A stretch of 33,202 bases of DNA from JBBCJT01 sp037190665 (GTDB taxonomy: Bacteria > Pseudomonadota > Alphaproteobacteria > Acetobacterales > Acetobacteraceae), in assembly GCA_037190665.1 (NCBI GenBank), contig JBBCJT010000217.1:1-33202 (forward strand), given 5' to 3'. The notes beneath the pieces were generated by a model, which saw nothing but the letters and a program-made list of their open reading frames with translations, was not told where the DNA came from and did not search any database. Made by a program: the position numbers and the translations under genes. Positions 31,639 to 33,202 of the stretch are shown here, piece by piece. How positions within the stretch are numbered: position 1 is the stretch's first letter; every line of letters starts with the position of its first letter.

Positions 31639-33202
31639 CGCCGCGGCGCCTCCGCCACCCGCGCCGCCGGCGGCGGCGGCTGGCGCGAGGCGGGCTCGCG
31701 CGTCAGCGTCTCGGCCATGATGTCGCGCGCGATGGGGGCCGCCGCCGCCGCGCCGCCCAGCCCGTGCTCCACCACCACGGACACCGCGTAGCGCGGCGTC
31801 TCATAGGGGGCGAAGGCGACGAACAGCGCGTGCGGCCGGAACTCCCACGGCAGGGTCTCGGCGCGGAAGCCGCGCTCGCGTTCGGCGCGGGAGACGCGGC
31901 GGACCTGCGACGTGCCCGTCTTGCCGGCCATGGCGGCGGCGCGGTCGGGCAGGCGCGCGCCCCGCGCGGTGCCGCCCTGCTCGTTCACCACCGCCCACAT
32001 GGCCTCGCGCATCAGCCGCAGGTCCCGCTCGGGGACGCCGAGGCCCGGCCAGTCGTCCGGCTTGCCGCCCTTGCGCAGCACGCCGCCGATCGCCTTGGTC
32101 AGATGCGGCTGCACCGCCCGCCCCGTCGCCAGCCGCGCCGCCATGGTGGCGAGCTGCAGCGGCGTGACCTGGGTGAAGCCCTGGCCGATGCCGTGCACCA
32201 CCGTGTCGCCCTGCGCCCAGGGCTTGCCTTGGGAGATCCGCCAGCCGCGCGTCGGCACCAGCCCGCTGCGCAGTCCCGGCAGTTCGATCTCGAGGGGCAC
32301 GCCGAGGCCGAAGCGATGCGCCATCGCCGCCACCCGGTCCTGCCCGGTGCGCTTCGCCGCCTCGTAGAAATAGCAGTCGCAGGAGAGCTTGATCGCGGCG
32401 CGCATGTCCACGCCGCCATGGCCGTAGCGGTTCCAGCAATGGAAGCGCGCGTCGCCGAGATCGTAGTAGCCCGGGCACGGCAGGCGCTCGCCGACCGAGA
32501 CCGTGCGCGCCTCCAGCGCCGCGAGGGCGACGACCATCTTGAAGGTGGAGCCCGGGGCATAGAGGCCGGTCGCGGCCTTGTTGATCAGCGGTGCGCGCTT
32601 GTTGCGCGTCCATTCGCGCCACTGCGCATGGCTCACGCCCTCGTTGAACAGCGACGGGTCGAAGGACGGGTTGGTGCCCATGGCCAGCACCTCCCCGTTG
32701 CGCGCGTCCATCACCACCGCCGACGCGCTCTCCTCGCCCAGTCGCCTGCGCACCGCCTGCTGCAGGCCGGTATCGATGGTCAGGTGCACGTCCTGGCCCT
32801 GCTGGCCCTCGCGACGTTCCAGCTCGCGGATGACGCGGCCGACCGCGTTGACCTCGAGCTGCAGCGATCCGGCGCGGCCACGCAGCACCGGATCGTGCGC
32901 GCGTTCCATCCCCGCGCGGCCGATGCGGATGCCGGGCAGCTCGAACAGCGGGTCCTCGCCGATATCGGCCTCGGACGGCGGCGCGACGTAACCTACGACG
33001 TGGGCGAGGTCCTCGCCGAACGGATAGACGCGGGTGGTGCCGACATCGGTGAGCACGCCCGGCAGGTCGGGCGCGTTCACCTCCAGGCGGATCATCTCCT
33101 CCCAGGTCAGGAACTCGCGCACCACCACGGGCACGAAGCGGCGGCGGCGGCGCACGTCGCGCTCCACCCGGGCGCGCTCATGCTCGGCGAGCGGGACGAG
33201 GC
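31635..33202 (-). CDS. mrdA: Penicillin-binding protein 2 (elongasome transpeptidase), 5' end beyond window
   Basis: About 522 codons are visible; the N-terminal cytoplasmic and membrane segment is cut off. The pedestal domain (LTWEEMIRLEVNAPDLPGV, YPFGEDLAHVVGYV, GRAGMERAHDPVLRG) leads into the transpeptidase domain. Its catalytic motifs are Ser-Thr-Phe-Lys (32538-32549), Ser-Cys-Asp (32376-32384, the S-x-D variant normal for PBP2) and Lys-Thr-Gly (31914-31922). The protein crosslinks new glycan strands made by RodA in the periplasm during cell elongation. The C-terminal tail is Pro/Ala/Arg-rich. It is upstream of and coupled to rodA, the standard mrdA-rodA order; mreBCD would be expected just beyond the window. 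Confidence 0.96.
   Translation of the reverse strand, partial: LVPLAEHERARVERDVRRRRRFVPVVVREFLTWEEMIRLEVNAPDLPGVLTDVGTTRVYPFGEDLAHVVGYVAPPSEADIGEDPLFELPGIRIGRAGMERAHDPVLRGRAGSLQLEVNAVGRVIRELERREGQQGQDVHLTIDTGLQQAVRRRLGEESASAVVMDARNGEVLAMGTNPSFDPSLFNEGVSHAQWREWTRNKRAPLINKAATGLYAPGSTFKMVVALAALEARTVSVGERLPCPGYYDLGDARFHCWNRYGHGGVDMRAAIKLSCDCYFYEAAKRTGQDRVAAMAHRFGLGVPLEIELPGLRSGLVPTRGWRISQGKPWAQGDTVVHGIGQGFTQVTPLQLATMAARLATGRAVQPHLTKAIGGVLRKGGKPDDWPGLGVPERDLRLMREAMWAVVNEQGGTARGARLPDRAAAMAGKTGTSQVRRVSRAERERGFRAETLPWEFRPHALFVAFAPYETPRYAVSVVVEHGLGGAAAAAPIARDIMAETLTREPASRQPPPPAARVAEAPRR

Overview
The window is GC-rich throughout (I estimate around 70 %) and densely coded. Gene content (glmU; a murein transglycosylase, RlpA and PBP5-type carboxypeptidase operon; mrdA-rodA; an orphan TctC-type binding protein; several oligopeptide-type binding proteins with Tat-like signals) fits a soil or water alphaproteobacterium, most likely Acetobacteraceae of the Roseomonas kind. 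The taxonomic placement is inference; no rRNA gene is present.

Left part, 1-14.8 kb, looks like chromosomal backbone with some accessory pieces. On the minus strand lie the start of glmU, a DUF3108 exported protein and a lipoprotein, followed by a plus-strand tRNA-Val(CAC). Then come a small exported protein, a YqjD/ElaB-like membrane protein and a MmgE/PrpD enzyme. A tight plus-strand operon follows for peptidoglycan work: MltB-type transglycosylase, RlpA with SPOR domain, and D-Ala-D-Ala carboxypeptidase. At 9.0-10.5 kb there is a toxin-antitoxin pair whose start lies inside a perfect 12-bp inverted repeat, then a second, partnerless HigA-like antitoxin and a GNAT acetyltransferase. At 10.5-13.9 kb is a small catabolic locus: a frameshifted amidohydrolase remnant, a FadR/GntR-type repressor, a FadR-like operator, a TctC-family binding protein and an enolase-superfamily enzyme. 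A zinc-ribbon methyltransferase closes this part.

Middle part, 14.85-30.34 kb, is best read as a genomic island in tRNA-Lys(CTT). A 34-bp sequence covering the last 21 nt of the tRNA plus 13 nt beyond it occurs at 30307-30340 and again, with one mismatch, at 14854-14887 in the same orientation. A degenerate AlpA-like reading frame runs through the distal copy. No integrase remains. The cargo is a four-gene minus-strand operon (binding protein, dimethylformamidase large-subunit homologue, binding protein, amidase) with a divergent LysR regulator, and a third paralogous binding protein. Further right are a TPR protein, a ribbon-helix-helix-like frame, an outer-membrane barrel with a lipoprotein partner, and a small membrane ORF. 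My leading hypothesis is that the island encodes sensing or uptake and hydrolysis of N-substituted amides or formamides, with the permease supplied from elsewhere.

Right part, 30.3-33.2 kb, is backbone again: tRNA-Lys, a terminator-like hairpin, then rodA and mrdA (cut by the window end), the elongasome polymerase and transpeptidase pair.
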